This document shows positions 55,425 through 64,000 of a stretch of 64,000 nucleotides of DNA, in pieces. Below the pieces are notes generated by a model, which did not search any database, was not told the DNA's origin, and worked only from the letters and a program-made list of their open reading frames with translations. Both the position numbers and the translations under genes were made by a program. Source of the stretch: Pseudovirgaria hyperparasitica (taxonomy: Eukaryota; Ascomycota; Dothideomycetes; Acrospermales; Acrospermaceae); NCBI RefSeq assembly GCF_010093815.1, contig NW_022985557.1, positions 1,116,001 to 1,180,000 on the forward strand, read 5' to 3'. The number at the start of each line of letters is the position of its first letter. Position 1 is the first letter of the stretch.

Positions 55425-56402
55425 ATGAAATTAATTACTTCAATCACGGCTATTGCCGCTGCTGTGTCTGGTGCCGAAGCGTATTGGAAGGGGTTCAATC
55501 TTGCTGCAAACAAGCAAGACGGCGCCTGTAAAACTCGTGAGGACTGGGAGAATGATTTCAACCGACTCAAAGGACTCCCGGGCCACTTCACTTCTGTTAG
55601 GCTGTACGCCTCGAGCGACTGTAATACGTTGCAAAATGCCGTTCCCGCAGCCTTGAACACGGGGATTCAGATTCTTGTGGGGGTCTGGGTGAGTAAACAT
55701 AATGAAATAATGATATGATTGCTTACACTTTTCAGGCTCAAGACTCCGCTCACTTCACACGTGAGAAAGATGCACTCTCTGCTGCGATCCAGCAATATGG
55801 TCACGATTGGATCATTGCGATCAGTGTGGGATCCGAGGACTTGTACCGCAAGGATATTGATCCGAACCAATTGGCTAAGCAGATTTACGACGTGCGTGGA
55901 ATGGTGAGAAATTTTGGATTATCCCAGGAGGTCGGCCATGTCGATACGTGGACTGCTTGGTAAGTCCCGTCTATACTCTTATAGTTCTCTACAAGCGCAA
56001 TTGTTGATATGTTCTCATAGGGTTGACGGCGCAAACGAGGTCGTAATCACGGCATCTGATTTTGTGGCGCTTGACGGCTACCCTTACTTCGAGGGCTCGT
56101 CGATTGAAGATGCAGCAAACACGTTCTGGACATCTGTGCAACGTACTCGTGACGTTGTCAACCGCGTCAAATCTGGAACCTGGGTCTGGGTCACAGAGAC
56201 TGGCTGGCCCTACAAAGGTGAAACCTTTGGGGGGAAGGCGGTTGCATCTCAACAAAACGCTCAGACTTATTGGTCCAACGTTGCCTGCGATGCCATGAAC
56301 AACATGCATTTCTTCTACTATATCGACGTCGACTACAATCAGAGCCCATCATTCGGCGTACTGGACTCCAACTTCAATCCCATCATCAACCTGCAATGTT
56401 AG
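55425..56402 (+). CDS. GH17 glucan endo-1,3-beta-glucosidase (Bgl2/Scw type)
   Basis: Three exons, about 288 residues. A signal peptide (Leu-Ile-Thr-Ser-Ile-Thr-Ala-Ile-Ala-Ala-Ala) precedes Tyr-Trp-Lys-Gly-Phe-Asn. GH17 marks are Val-Arg-Leu-Tyr-Ala-Ser-Ser-Asp-Cys, Leu-Val-Gly-Val-Trp (exon end), Ile-Ser-Val-Gly-Ser-Glu-Asp-Leu-Tyr-Arg with the acid/base Glu, Val-Gly-His-Val-Asp-Thr-Trp-Thr, Gly-Tyr-Pro-Tyr-Phe, Trp-Val-Trp-Val-Thr-Glu-Thr-Gly-Trp-Pro with the nucleophile Glu, and Phe-Phe-Tyr-Tyr-Ile-Asp-Val-Asp-Tyr. Introns are GTGAGT..TTCAG and GTAAGT..CATAG. No Ser/Thr tail or GPI signal, so soluble or loosely wall-bound. Probably a wall-remodelling glucanase/transglucosylase; the donor specificity is not read from sequence. 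Confidence 0.93.
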
Positions 56403-57494
56403 AGATGATGGCACAAACTCCAGGCATCTAGAAGCCCCTCCAAACATTTCGAATGTAATATAGTATAGACTAAAAGGCATCCACAAGCCAAATATTATGT
56501 AGCATATAGATCTGGCGGGACGTTCAATAACCAAATCCAATCATTGTACCTATCTATTGACTCGTGTCATATGATCGCAAACGTTAAGCCACATTGGTCC
56601 TCTGGGGGCTGTATATGTAGACCTTCTACACAAGCGCGCATTATCGAAGTCACATGTCGTGCTTCCACCAAGCGACAGACCCACAAGGTCGTTTCGAATG
56701 GCTTCGACAAATCTTCTCGAAGCTCTTACCGTATACCACGGCTCATCGACGAAGCGCGCTTGCATCATTGAGGCAATGTATCGGGACGTCTACGGTGTGT
56801 ATCGAGGCCAACACTGATGACGAGGCCCTCAACGTCGTCAACATCTTCACTTTACTCTTTTTCAGTCGGCTCGCTCGGCAAACGTCCAACAGGAACGTTG
56901 TTGATCATCCTCTATTGAAACATGTAACAGAGTTTCGATACACGGCGCCCTCCGATGCTCGCTGCACGATGAATTCTACCTGAAGAGGCAACCTTGCAGT
57001 ATGCAGCCGGTCAAGCTGTGAGCCCAATCGAGCGATACATTCACACATAGCTTATAGGTACAACGGTCGATGCGCTGGCTGTTCCTGCAACCCCTCCTCT
57101 GGTGTGATGAGCAGCGAGTCATCCCGTTAGCTAGGAAGTCGGTGAGGCTGCAAGCCCGCGGTGGCTATTCACAGCCTCGTGTGGATCTCGCTGAAACAGA
57201 TTGTGATGCTAATTGGACAGATGAAGAAAAACTGACCGCTTACGCCTCGCCGCACTGCACGCAACGCCGTTACCCGGCATCTGCACACTAGCCTCAGTTG
57301 GGAGAGCCAAGCATCTGGTGATGGTAACTCTCTGCTTGTAAGACGCTGTTCTGTATTCATATAAAGGGCATGGGGCCCCGAAGTATCTCTGACTGGATAT
57401 CATCTTGATCACCAAACATCCACAGCGAAAGCCTTCGAACACAGACTCATCAATCACGGACATTCCAAGTAAACATCATCACATCAACAAGCAG
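56403..57494. other. intergenic
   Basis: About 1.1 kb. Overlapping short frames on both strands near 56550-56980 have no recognised content. Nothing else seen. Confidence 0.5.
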
Positions 57495-58052
57495 ATGACT
57501 ACTCCTGCTACTCAGGTCTCGAGCAGTACTGAAGCTTTTGGTCCCCCAAGTCGTTCAAATACCGGAAGTTCTACTTTTACGACCTGCTCACAGATTGAGT
57601 CGCCTTCCGAGGTCATTGACCCCTCTCAGCCAAGCAACACACGACCATTCAGATCTACAGCTTCAGGCTTATCATCGATAGCAGAGCAGAGCTTCTTAGG
57701 TGCTCTGTCCTCTCGAGTTCGAGGTCGCTCGCGAAACCGCTCGCAAACTTCGTCTCGCAATCAGTCCAGATCTCCGATGCCTCCACCTAGCAGGATGGCT
57801 TCAGACAGAATCCTATCATCCTCACCAGTGAGACCTCGTGCCTCGCGCCAGCAATCAGAGTATAGTGGATCAACTCTGGTCAGTGACCATAAAGTTCCAA
57901 ATCGCCAAACCACATCCGACTCCCACCAGTCATCGCACTCTCGTGAGAACTTCCACTGGCAAGGGAGACACTCCAACTCTTGGCTCTTCAACGACTTCAG
58001 CGTTATCGGCACTATCAAAAGTGTAACAAGGAGGAACAGAAGGGTCTCTTAG
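57495..58052 (+). CDS. orphan Ser/Arg-rich protein
   Basis: A 185-residue frame from the ATG at 57495; an in-frame ATG at 57405 would add 30 residues but lies in leader-like sequence. The whole chain is disordered: Ser/Thr-rich start, an Arg/Ser-rich central region (Arg-Gly-Arg-Ser-Arg-Asn-Arg-Ser) around residues 75-100, and a short ordered-looking end (His-Ser-Asn-Ser-Trp-Leu-Phe-Asn-Asp-Phe-Ser-Val-Ile-Gly). The Arg/Ser pattern resembles small nuclear or signalling proteins, but no family is recognised. Confidence 0.55.
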   Translation: MTTPATQVSSSTEAFGPPSRSNTGSSTFTTCSQIESPSEVIDPSQPSNTRPFRSTASGLSSIAEQSFLGALSSRVRGRSRNRSQTSSRNQSRSPMPPPSRMASDRILSSSPVRPRASRQQSEYSGSTLVSDHKVPNRQTTSDSHQSSHSRENFHWQGRHSNSWLFNDFSVIGTIKSVTRRNRRVS

Positions 58053-58768
58053 CCTGTCCCAGATAAGATAAGAGCACTGGTGCTCCCTGTTTTCTTGGAT
58101 GCTGCTAGGTCTTTTGACGACGCTAGTAATAACAGGAACGTTCAACGGAAGATGCTTTGACCTGGAGTCGGCACCTTAACCGTACGATAGCGCTCGCTTT
58201 ATTGCGATTTACGACTCATATGTGTTTCATATTGTACCAGGAATGAATCAGAGATTGACAGATACCCATACCGATTGAGGAGAAGGAAGACAACTTCGGT
58301 ATATATAGAATCTCGAGACTCCTCTCCTATAATGTATTTAACTAGATAGCTGAAAGATATGTAATTGATGTTCACTGGACAACGAGAATAATTATATGAG
58401 GAACCTTGGAAGCTTCTTACCCCTCCACCCCAGTGACCCCACCTACTGACCCAAGGATCATGGATCTGAGCACCTGAGTGTACAAGGGACGCGATTCCAG
58501 GCCTTGGGTTTGCTTTTGCCATGATAGCAAGTGCGACATCGCTGCAAATCAACCATGCATATTTTCAGGTCATGCCCAGCATGTCAACACGAGCATCACC
58601 GCTTGTCCCAGCTCAGACAAGGTCCCAAGGATCCAGTCTCGGTGCTCCAGTCGGCATAGAACGACTAGGCCGCGAGAAATCCAGTCCGAGTCTGAGTCAC
58701 TTATAAATCAGCCTTCTGTCGAGAGAAAGTGCGTCCCTTCAGTATCGCAAGGCTGGCCTAACAAGACA
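58053..58768. other. intergenic, promoter of the FAD oxidoreductase
   Basis: About 715 bases. The oxidoreductase frame stays open back to 58478, but those residues lack family character and are taken as leader. Slightly AT-rich between 58290 and 58400. Confidence 0.5.
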
Positions 58769-60308
58769 ATGTCGCCATCACTTCACAACATGTCGGACGA
58801 GGAGCCTTCGGGACTCCCGGTTCCTAATCCGAGCTCGTCGTTCTGGCACAGTGAGCCGAACGAGTTCTTGATCGGACATCGGACGACGCCAGAGCTTCCC
58901 GCGCATGCAGATGTGGTCATCGTTGGAAGTGGCATCACAGGAGCTAGTGTGGCAAGGTATCTGAATGAAGATGTCCGGATGAAAGGGAAGACCACAGTAA
59001 TGCTGGAGGCAAGAGAAGCGTGCTGGGGAGCTACAGGCAGAGTAAGTAACCCATAGATGTCGTAAACGTTTCCCGTTGCTTTCGCTGAGAGATTCCTACT
59101 AGAATGGTGGTCATTGCCAGCCACTGCTTTATGACCATGGTCCCGATGTCGCTGCGTTTGAACTTAAGAATGTGGCTGCCGTAGGAGAATACATCACGAA
59201 GCACAAGATAGCTTGCGAATGGCGCCCCATCACTGGATGTCGGACTTTGTGGAGCGACGACCTTCTTACTATTGCCGAAGGTCAGGTAGAAATGCTGCGA
59301 AAGACACACCCAGACATTGCGAAGCGTATCAAAGTCATCAAGGATCCTGCGGAGCTCCAAGCAAACCGGATCGGCGAGGGCTGTAAAGGGGCAACGCTCA
59401 CCCAGGGCGCGGCAAGTCTGTGGCCGTACAAGTACGTCGCGTTCATCCTGGAAAGTCTCGTCAAGGCCGGAGCTCTGAACATCCAGACCAACACTCCCGT
59501 AACGAGAATCGAAGCAGTCTCCTCATCCGAATCCAGCAAATCTTCCCCATTCCGCCGGATACTCCACACGCCTCGCGGCACCATCAAGGCCCACACCGTC
59601 ATCCTAGCCACAAACGGCTACACATCACACATCCTCCCCTCCTTCGCAGACCTCATCGTCCCGAACCGCGGCGAGATGAGCGCCCTCCTCCCACCCCGCG
59701 GCATGCAGCGCCTGGCAAACTCATACGGCTTCGTAGGCTCAAACGGCCAAGACCCACAGCACGACGACTATCTAGTCCAGCGGCCCTTCGACAACGAGCC
59801 AAACCCGGCCGGCCACCTCATGTTCGGAGGCGGACGTGACGCAGGAAACCTGCCTTCCGTCCACGAATGGGACGACTCGGTCATCGATGAAGCCGCGGCT
59901 GCATACCTGCGCCGGGTGCTGCTCGACGGGCTGATTCTAGGTGGCGATACGGCGGACTTGACGGAGTTGGAAGCCACGCATCAGTGGACGGGGATTATGG
60001 GGTACTCGCGCGATGATGCACCCTGGGTCGGCCAGGTCCCTGATTGTGCGGGTTTATTCATGGCGGCAGGGTACACGGGGCATGGCATGCCGAATGCGAC
60101 GCTGTGTGGGAAGGCGGTTGTGGAGATGGCACTGGCTGATATGAATGGTGAGGATGCGGAGGCGCTTAGGGAGAGGATGGTGCGAGACGCGGATTTGCCA
60201 GTGGGCTATTTCATTACGAAGGATAGGATGGCGAATGCTAGGCAGTTGCCTACTGTAGAAGTGGCGGATCAGATGGGGTTTCTTGGACTGAAACTTCCGA
60301 AGGTGTAG
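58769..60308 (+). CDS. FAD-dependent amine/amino-acid oxidoreductase (DAO family)
   Basis: Two exons, about 490 residues, starting Met-Ser-Pro-Ser-Leu at 58769. After Asn-Pro-Ser-Ser-Ser-Phe-Trp-His the FAD fold reads Ala-Asp-Val-Val-Ile-Val-Gly-Ser-Gly-Ile-Thr-Gly-Ala-Ser-Val-Ala, then Val-Met-Leu-Glu-Ala-Arg-Glu-Ala-Cys-Trp-Gly-Ala-Thr-Gly-Arg|Asn-Gly-Gly-His across the intron (GTAAGT..CTAG). Further marks are Leu-Trp-Pro-Tyr-Lys, Thr-Val-Ile-Leu-Ala-Thr-Asn-Gly-Tyr, Met-Phe-Gly-Gly-Gly-Arg, Trp-Thr-Gly-Ile-Met-Gly-Tyr-Ser-Arg-Asp, and Ala-Ala-Gly-Tyr-Thr-Gly-His-Gly-Met-Pro. The layout is that of the fungal branch near gamma-glutamylputrescine and sarcosine oxidases. Substrate unknown. No peroxisomal Ser-Lys-Leu tail; ends Leu-Pro-Lys-Val. 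Exon 2 is C-rich in third positions through about 59850. Confidence 0.88.
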
Positions 60309-60897
60309 ATGGCTATTAGGATCGGGGCTTAGCCCAAGAACAGAGGTCCATATATGATTTGGGGTGGTTCAATAAACGATATTGTAACTTGGCCTATTAA
60401 CATCTCCTACACCTATATAACACTACTAACCTATCACTGCATTCCATTAGCAACAGTAAACACCCAGCACATTCAAACCCAAAACAATCAATGTCTCGAA
60501 CATTCCAAAAGCACCCCTCGAACGCCGTTCCAAGATCTCCAACAAATCCAAATCTGTGCCCCAGAGCCTCGATGGCACGTGTTATGTCATATGCACTCCG
60601 GACGATCTGACATTCTAAAACGACCCCCTATCCCATCCACAAGCCTGTGTAGATCAAGTGTCCTCGCACAATAAATACACAACCAAAGAACAGGAGCACA
60701 CGAACGTACATATCCAACAAGATCCTACACGATCCCGTCAACTGGCTACGTCCACCCATAGAACTATAGAAAGTGTTCCGGGCTGGGGAAAGGGGGACAT
60801 GGTATAAATCGATATCAACAAAAGGACGCTATGTATTAATTTACTTACGATCTTTACTTTCTTACTTCCTCTCTCTCATATATTGTACTTCTGTAAA

Positions 60898-61027
60898 CTA
60901 TGTACCTAGGTTATGTACCTGTATTATGTGTGTACCTATATGTGTGCCTATATTATGTACCTATACTGTGTACCTATAGTATATACCTATACTATATACC
61001 CACACTATGTAGCTATACCATGCACCC
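60898..61027. repeat. degenerate minisatellite, unit near GTACCTATACTAT
   Basis: Eight or nine degenerate copies of about 13-16 bases with the constant core TACCTATA. It lies 600 bases downstream of the FAD oxidoreductase. Copies differ at several positions, so it is not recent. Confidence 0.75.
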
Positions 61028-61724
61028 AATCACACCGTCCCCACGGTATACCTTCCTCACTCTCAAGCCCTCCCAAATGCAATAACCCCATGACCCCATA
61101 TCCCGTGACCATAAGCTTATGACACCGTACCCACCTCCCACTGCTCATTCTCCCACCTTTCTCGTACCCCGATTCTCAGTTTCTGCCACGTCAAAATAAA
61201 TGGTAGACAACAATGTTTCCTTGATGACTTGATATATACATAAACGTGTAGTAAACAGCATATCAAACACACAAGCAAGATACATTCCACAGCACACTGC
61301 CCTTCCTTCCTTTCTTCCCTCCTTCTCACACGCACAGGCACACAAACCAAGCAATCCAATCCAATCCAATACAACGCAAAAGCAGAACGAAGAAGCCGCA
61401 CATAACACTCCCCCAACCCACCCCCAACCTCTCTCCCGCCGATCTCGGCCCGGAGGTTAAACACGCACATTCGGATCTACCGTATATACCGTAACGCCTA
61501 GTCCGTTCCCGGGGAAAAGTTAACGCGAGCGCAAGGGGTATCACAAAGACAGGCAGGCGGACAGGGGTGCCATGTATGTATGATGTGGGATGTATGGTAT
61601 GGAATGGGATGGGATGATATGGTAGGGTAAAGCATGGCGAGATAGAGGGTGGGTGGCGGATCCGGATAAGGATTTCCGGGGTGGATGCGTGGTAGATGAC
61701 GATGTGTGCATGGTGTGGGGTGGT

Positions 61725-61778
61725 GGTTGGATGGATAGACGGATGGACGGGCGGATGGGCGGATGGACGGATAGGTGG
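61725..61778. repeat. GGATGGAC-type minisatellite
   Basis: Seven or so copies of 8-9 bases with a GGATG/GGACG/GGCGG pattern, G-rich on the plus strand, embedded in a wider G-rich segment (61560-61900). Confidence 0.7.
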
Positions 61779-63039
61779 AGAGAAGAGGGGGATGTGTGGC
61801 TGTCTGTGCATTCTTGGGTGTTTGGATGGGTTTGGATCTGTGATTGCTGGTTTTATCTTATTCTGGACAGTTGTACTTGGGGGTTGAGGGGGTTGGACGA
61901 GGAGTGAACAGTGAGAAGGGAGGCAGAGTGACGTAGTCTGTGTAAGATAGGGAGCGCATGGGTATAGCTCCTAATGAACGACCGAATAACAGCAAGAGCC
62001 ACTAAGAGAGTCCTACATGTAAGATTCCAGGACAGTATGAATCACCACACGTGACGCGTGCTCAAACGGGGGGCACAATGATGACTTGGTACGCGAGCTC
62101 GCCACGATGCACATGGAGAAACAGCAGCCACTTCACGTAGATATGCAAAAGGTACAGAATAGGACTTGCGAGATTTCCATTTGCTAAAGCTCGACGCCGG
62201 CCTCGCAGCCTCGGATGAGGTAAATATGCACTGCGAGTTCCCCCGACGGAGCGCTTGAATGTATACACTACATACCAAGCATCGTGCGCCACCACCGAAC
62301 AACAAAACACCAAAACAAAACAGTCCCGAAATAGGACCAAACCAAGCCGAAAGCGAAAGCGAATGCAAGCGCCTGTCCATGAAAAAATGCCAGATTTATC
62401 CCAATTTGTGGCACCGCGAGACTTTGACGACATGAAAGGCCGTGACGTCGTGAGAGAGTGGGTATACCAGCTAAAATGCAGTAGCATGCAGAATGGTGCT
62501 AGGACGCATGCTGTGTACAACAAACGAGAGAAAAAACTTTAATTCCGGTAAGAGGATGTTTCTTTTTCTTTTTCCAAAAAGACCCTGTGAACTTGTGTTG
62601 GATTCTCCGGTGGGTGAGACAGTGGGAAGCGACTGAAGGGCGCCAGGTCCTGTTCGCGTGGAGATGAAATGAAATATATGCTGTTGAAAACACCGTGGGC
62701 CTGGCCTGAGTATGCATATAACCAAGGGAATGATGCGAACGGAAGGAGACGAGATTGCGGTCGACTGAATCATACCCCGGATCTATCATCTAGATTGGTC
62801 CTAAGAAATCGCCGTCTTGGTGTTTTTTCATCTGTATGGTGATTGTTCCGCTGGTTGTGGCAGAAATTTATAGGCAAACCGTACATGCCAAAGGTATCGA
62901 TGAGGCCCGAATGTCCCAGCCAATGCAACGGCTGTCGACATGCAAAGATAACGCCGAGATGCTTACACTGAACCAGTGTGCGATGCACATGTGGAAGCCA
63001 TGATGAAACGCCGCCATGTATGATGTCTTTTCAGATTTT

Positions 63040-63041
<2 letters not shown>

Positions 63042-63123
<82 letters not shown>
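63042..63123. repeat. (GT)41 dinucleotide microsatellite
   Basis: An uninterrupted GT run of about 82 bases. It ends 5 bases before the stop codon of the minus-strand gene at 63129, so it would be read as (AC)n at the very start of that mRNA's 3' UTR. Confidence 0.95.
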
Positions 63124-63125
<2 letters not shown>

Positions 63126-63128
63126 GCA

Positions 63129-63704
63129 TTAGCGGCTGGCGACTGGCCTAGCACGCATCTGATGTCCCATATCACCACGACGTTGAGCTTCTTCTCTGAT
63201 CAATTTTTCGACGAGGTCATTCTGGGAGGTTTTAGTAGGCGGAGCTCCAGTGCCAGCAAGAAAGTAGCCACCGGCATGCTGTTGTTGCTCAAGTTCCAAC
63301 GGCGTAACTGGACCGGGACTGCCTAGAGGACAGAGACGAGGGCTCGCGGGATCCGGGCCATCGGCAGATTTGTGGTTCCTGGCGTTGGCAGCAATGAGCT
63401 CACGTTGGTAGATGTAGAGCTGGCGCTGGGCGTCAGAGTACTGCTTGTGCTGCATCCGGGGCGAGACGGGAGCGGTCGGAGTATTGGAAACAGTCGGAGG
63501 AGTATTGCTGGCGCTGCTATTCTGGTTTGATGGAAAATTCGCCGGATGGAAGCGAGGCAGTGATGGTAGCTTCAACTGTCCGACTGGTTGTCCCGAACCA
63601 TGAGATCGGACTGGCCGACGCTGCTGCGAGGGGATCTGTAAGGACTCCATTCTAGTGGGAGAGAGCGGCTGCAAAGGAGAGCGAGGAGGACCTCTTGGAG
63701 ACAT
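63129..63704 (-). CDS. orphan Pro/Gln-rich protein with short helical C-terminus
   Basis: Intronless frame of 191 residues from the ATG at 63704. The N-terminal two thirds are Pro/Ser/Gln-rich with Ser-Pro repeats (Pro-Arg-Ser-Pro, Leu-Ser-Pro-Thr). The middle has a helix-like Tyr-Ser-Asp-Ala-Gln-Arg-Gln-Leu-Tyr-Ile-Tyr-Gln-Arg-Glu-Leu, and the end a charged amphipathic helix (Asn-Asp-Leu-Val-Glu-Lys-Leu-Ile-Arg-Glu-Glu-Ala-Gln-Arg-Arg). These two helices are the likely interaction parts; no named domain. Predicted nuclear or cytosolic. Confidence 0.65.
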   Translation of the reverse strand: MSPRGPPRSPLQPLSPTRMESLQIPSQQRRPVRSHGSGQPVGQLKLPSLPRFHPANFPSNQNSSASNTPPTVSNTPTAPVSPRMQHKQYSDAQRQLYIYQRELIAANARNHKSADGPDPASPRLCPLGSPGPVTPLELEQQQHAGGYFLAGTGAPPTKTSQNDLVEKLIREEAQRRGDMGHQMRARPVASR

Positions 63705-64000
63705 TTTTCGAGAATTGAGATATCAAAATGCGAAATCGAAACGCCGAGGCGGCCGCAATCGGCGATTGGGCTTCCTCACCGCACAGGAATGTTTAGCACC
63801 GGAAGACGGAGGGTGAAAGTGAGAGCGGTGATACGGGAGTGTAAATTTATTGGAGAAGATCTGTCTTGCAGCGGGTGGTGAGTGGCGTCCTGATGCGAGA
63901 AATGCAGGTAGAAGGATGTAGTGTGTTGTGTTTGGTGCAGTTAATTGGGAGAGTTTGAGGAGGATCGACTGCCGATGACGCCTTGCCGTGGGGAGTTCTC

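Larger units (their letters stand above)
60309..63128. other. repeat-bearing intergenic region
   Basis: About 2.8 kb without a recognised gene. It contains two minisatellites (listed) and the (GT) tract. Open frames near 61120-61810 and 62040-62790 arise from simple-sequence stretches and lack coding character. Confidence 0.5.

Noticed and set aside
58478-58768. N-terminal extension of the FAD oxidoreductase
   Set aside because: The residues show no family similarity; the FAD fold begins soon after the ATG at 58769.
61117-61811. Open frames over the G-rich and CA-rich region
   Set aside because: They arise from simple repeats and show no coding character.
62042-62542. Open frames on both strands near the GPx-unrelated spacer
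   Set aside because: No start context, domain or splice support; composition is that of intergenic DNA.

Overview
The window is nuclear DNA of a filamentous ascomycete (Pezizomycotina; probably Dothideomycetes, the class being an inference from gene style only). It carries compact genes with short introns (about 45-105 nt, GT..AG with CTAAC/CTGAC-like branch sites). The proteins are typically fungal: a SUN-family wall protein, an APSES factor, a Pom1-type DYRK kinase, a GH17 glucanase, a GPI-anchored X325/BIM1-like protein, a Pex23/24-type peroxin and choline sulfatase. No rRNA, tRNA, CRISPR array or recognisable transposon was seen.

Layout. 1-6.5 kb: a BTB-tail-like protein, an orphan protein, and two same-strand tandem paralogues of a family I do not recognise. 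6.4-8.1 kb: AT-rich, gene-free DNA. 8.1-17.4 kb: secreted aldose 1-epimerase, a G-rich 11-bp repeat, SUN/GH132 wall protein, a tiny three-exon Dabb protein, a Ser/Pro/Thr-rich orphan, and glutathione peroxidase with two plausible starts. 18.0-24.4 kb: Trm4/NSUN2 tRNA m5C methyltransferase (with a GC-AG intron), an FMN-dependent hydroxy-acid oxidase pseudogene whose 3' half is inverted relative to its 5' half, and an APSES regulator. 24.4-29.4 kb: about 4.9 kb with no gene I can defend, only low-confidence open frames. 29.4-39.7 kb: PP2A activator and peroxin (divergent), spermidine synthase, and a 1.5-kaa Pom1-like kinase. 41.1-47.3 kb: choline sulfatase, SRR1-like protein, X325/BIM1-like protein. 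48.7-54.8 kb: the densest block, with Nup82/88 and cap-binding CBP20 divergent, CBP20 and Pdx2 convergent, and Pdx2 and phosphopantetheinyl transferase divergent. 55.4-60.3 kb: GH17 glucanase, Ser-rich orphan, FAD oxidoreductase. 60.3-64 kb: minisatellites, a (GT)41 tract, and a Pro-rich orphan.

Most genes are independent housekeeping or wall/surface genes, not a pathway cluster. Thematic links are redox (GPx), polyamine metabolism (spermidine synthase; perhaps the FAD oxidase), mRNA export (Nup82 with CBP20), and cofactor supply (PLP via Pdx2, phosphopantetheine via PPTase). The most unusual items are the self-inverted oxidase pseudogene, the undescribed tandem paralogue pair, the G-quadruplex-capable repeat, and the SRR1 gene's in-frame intron.
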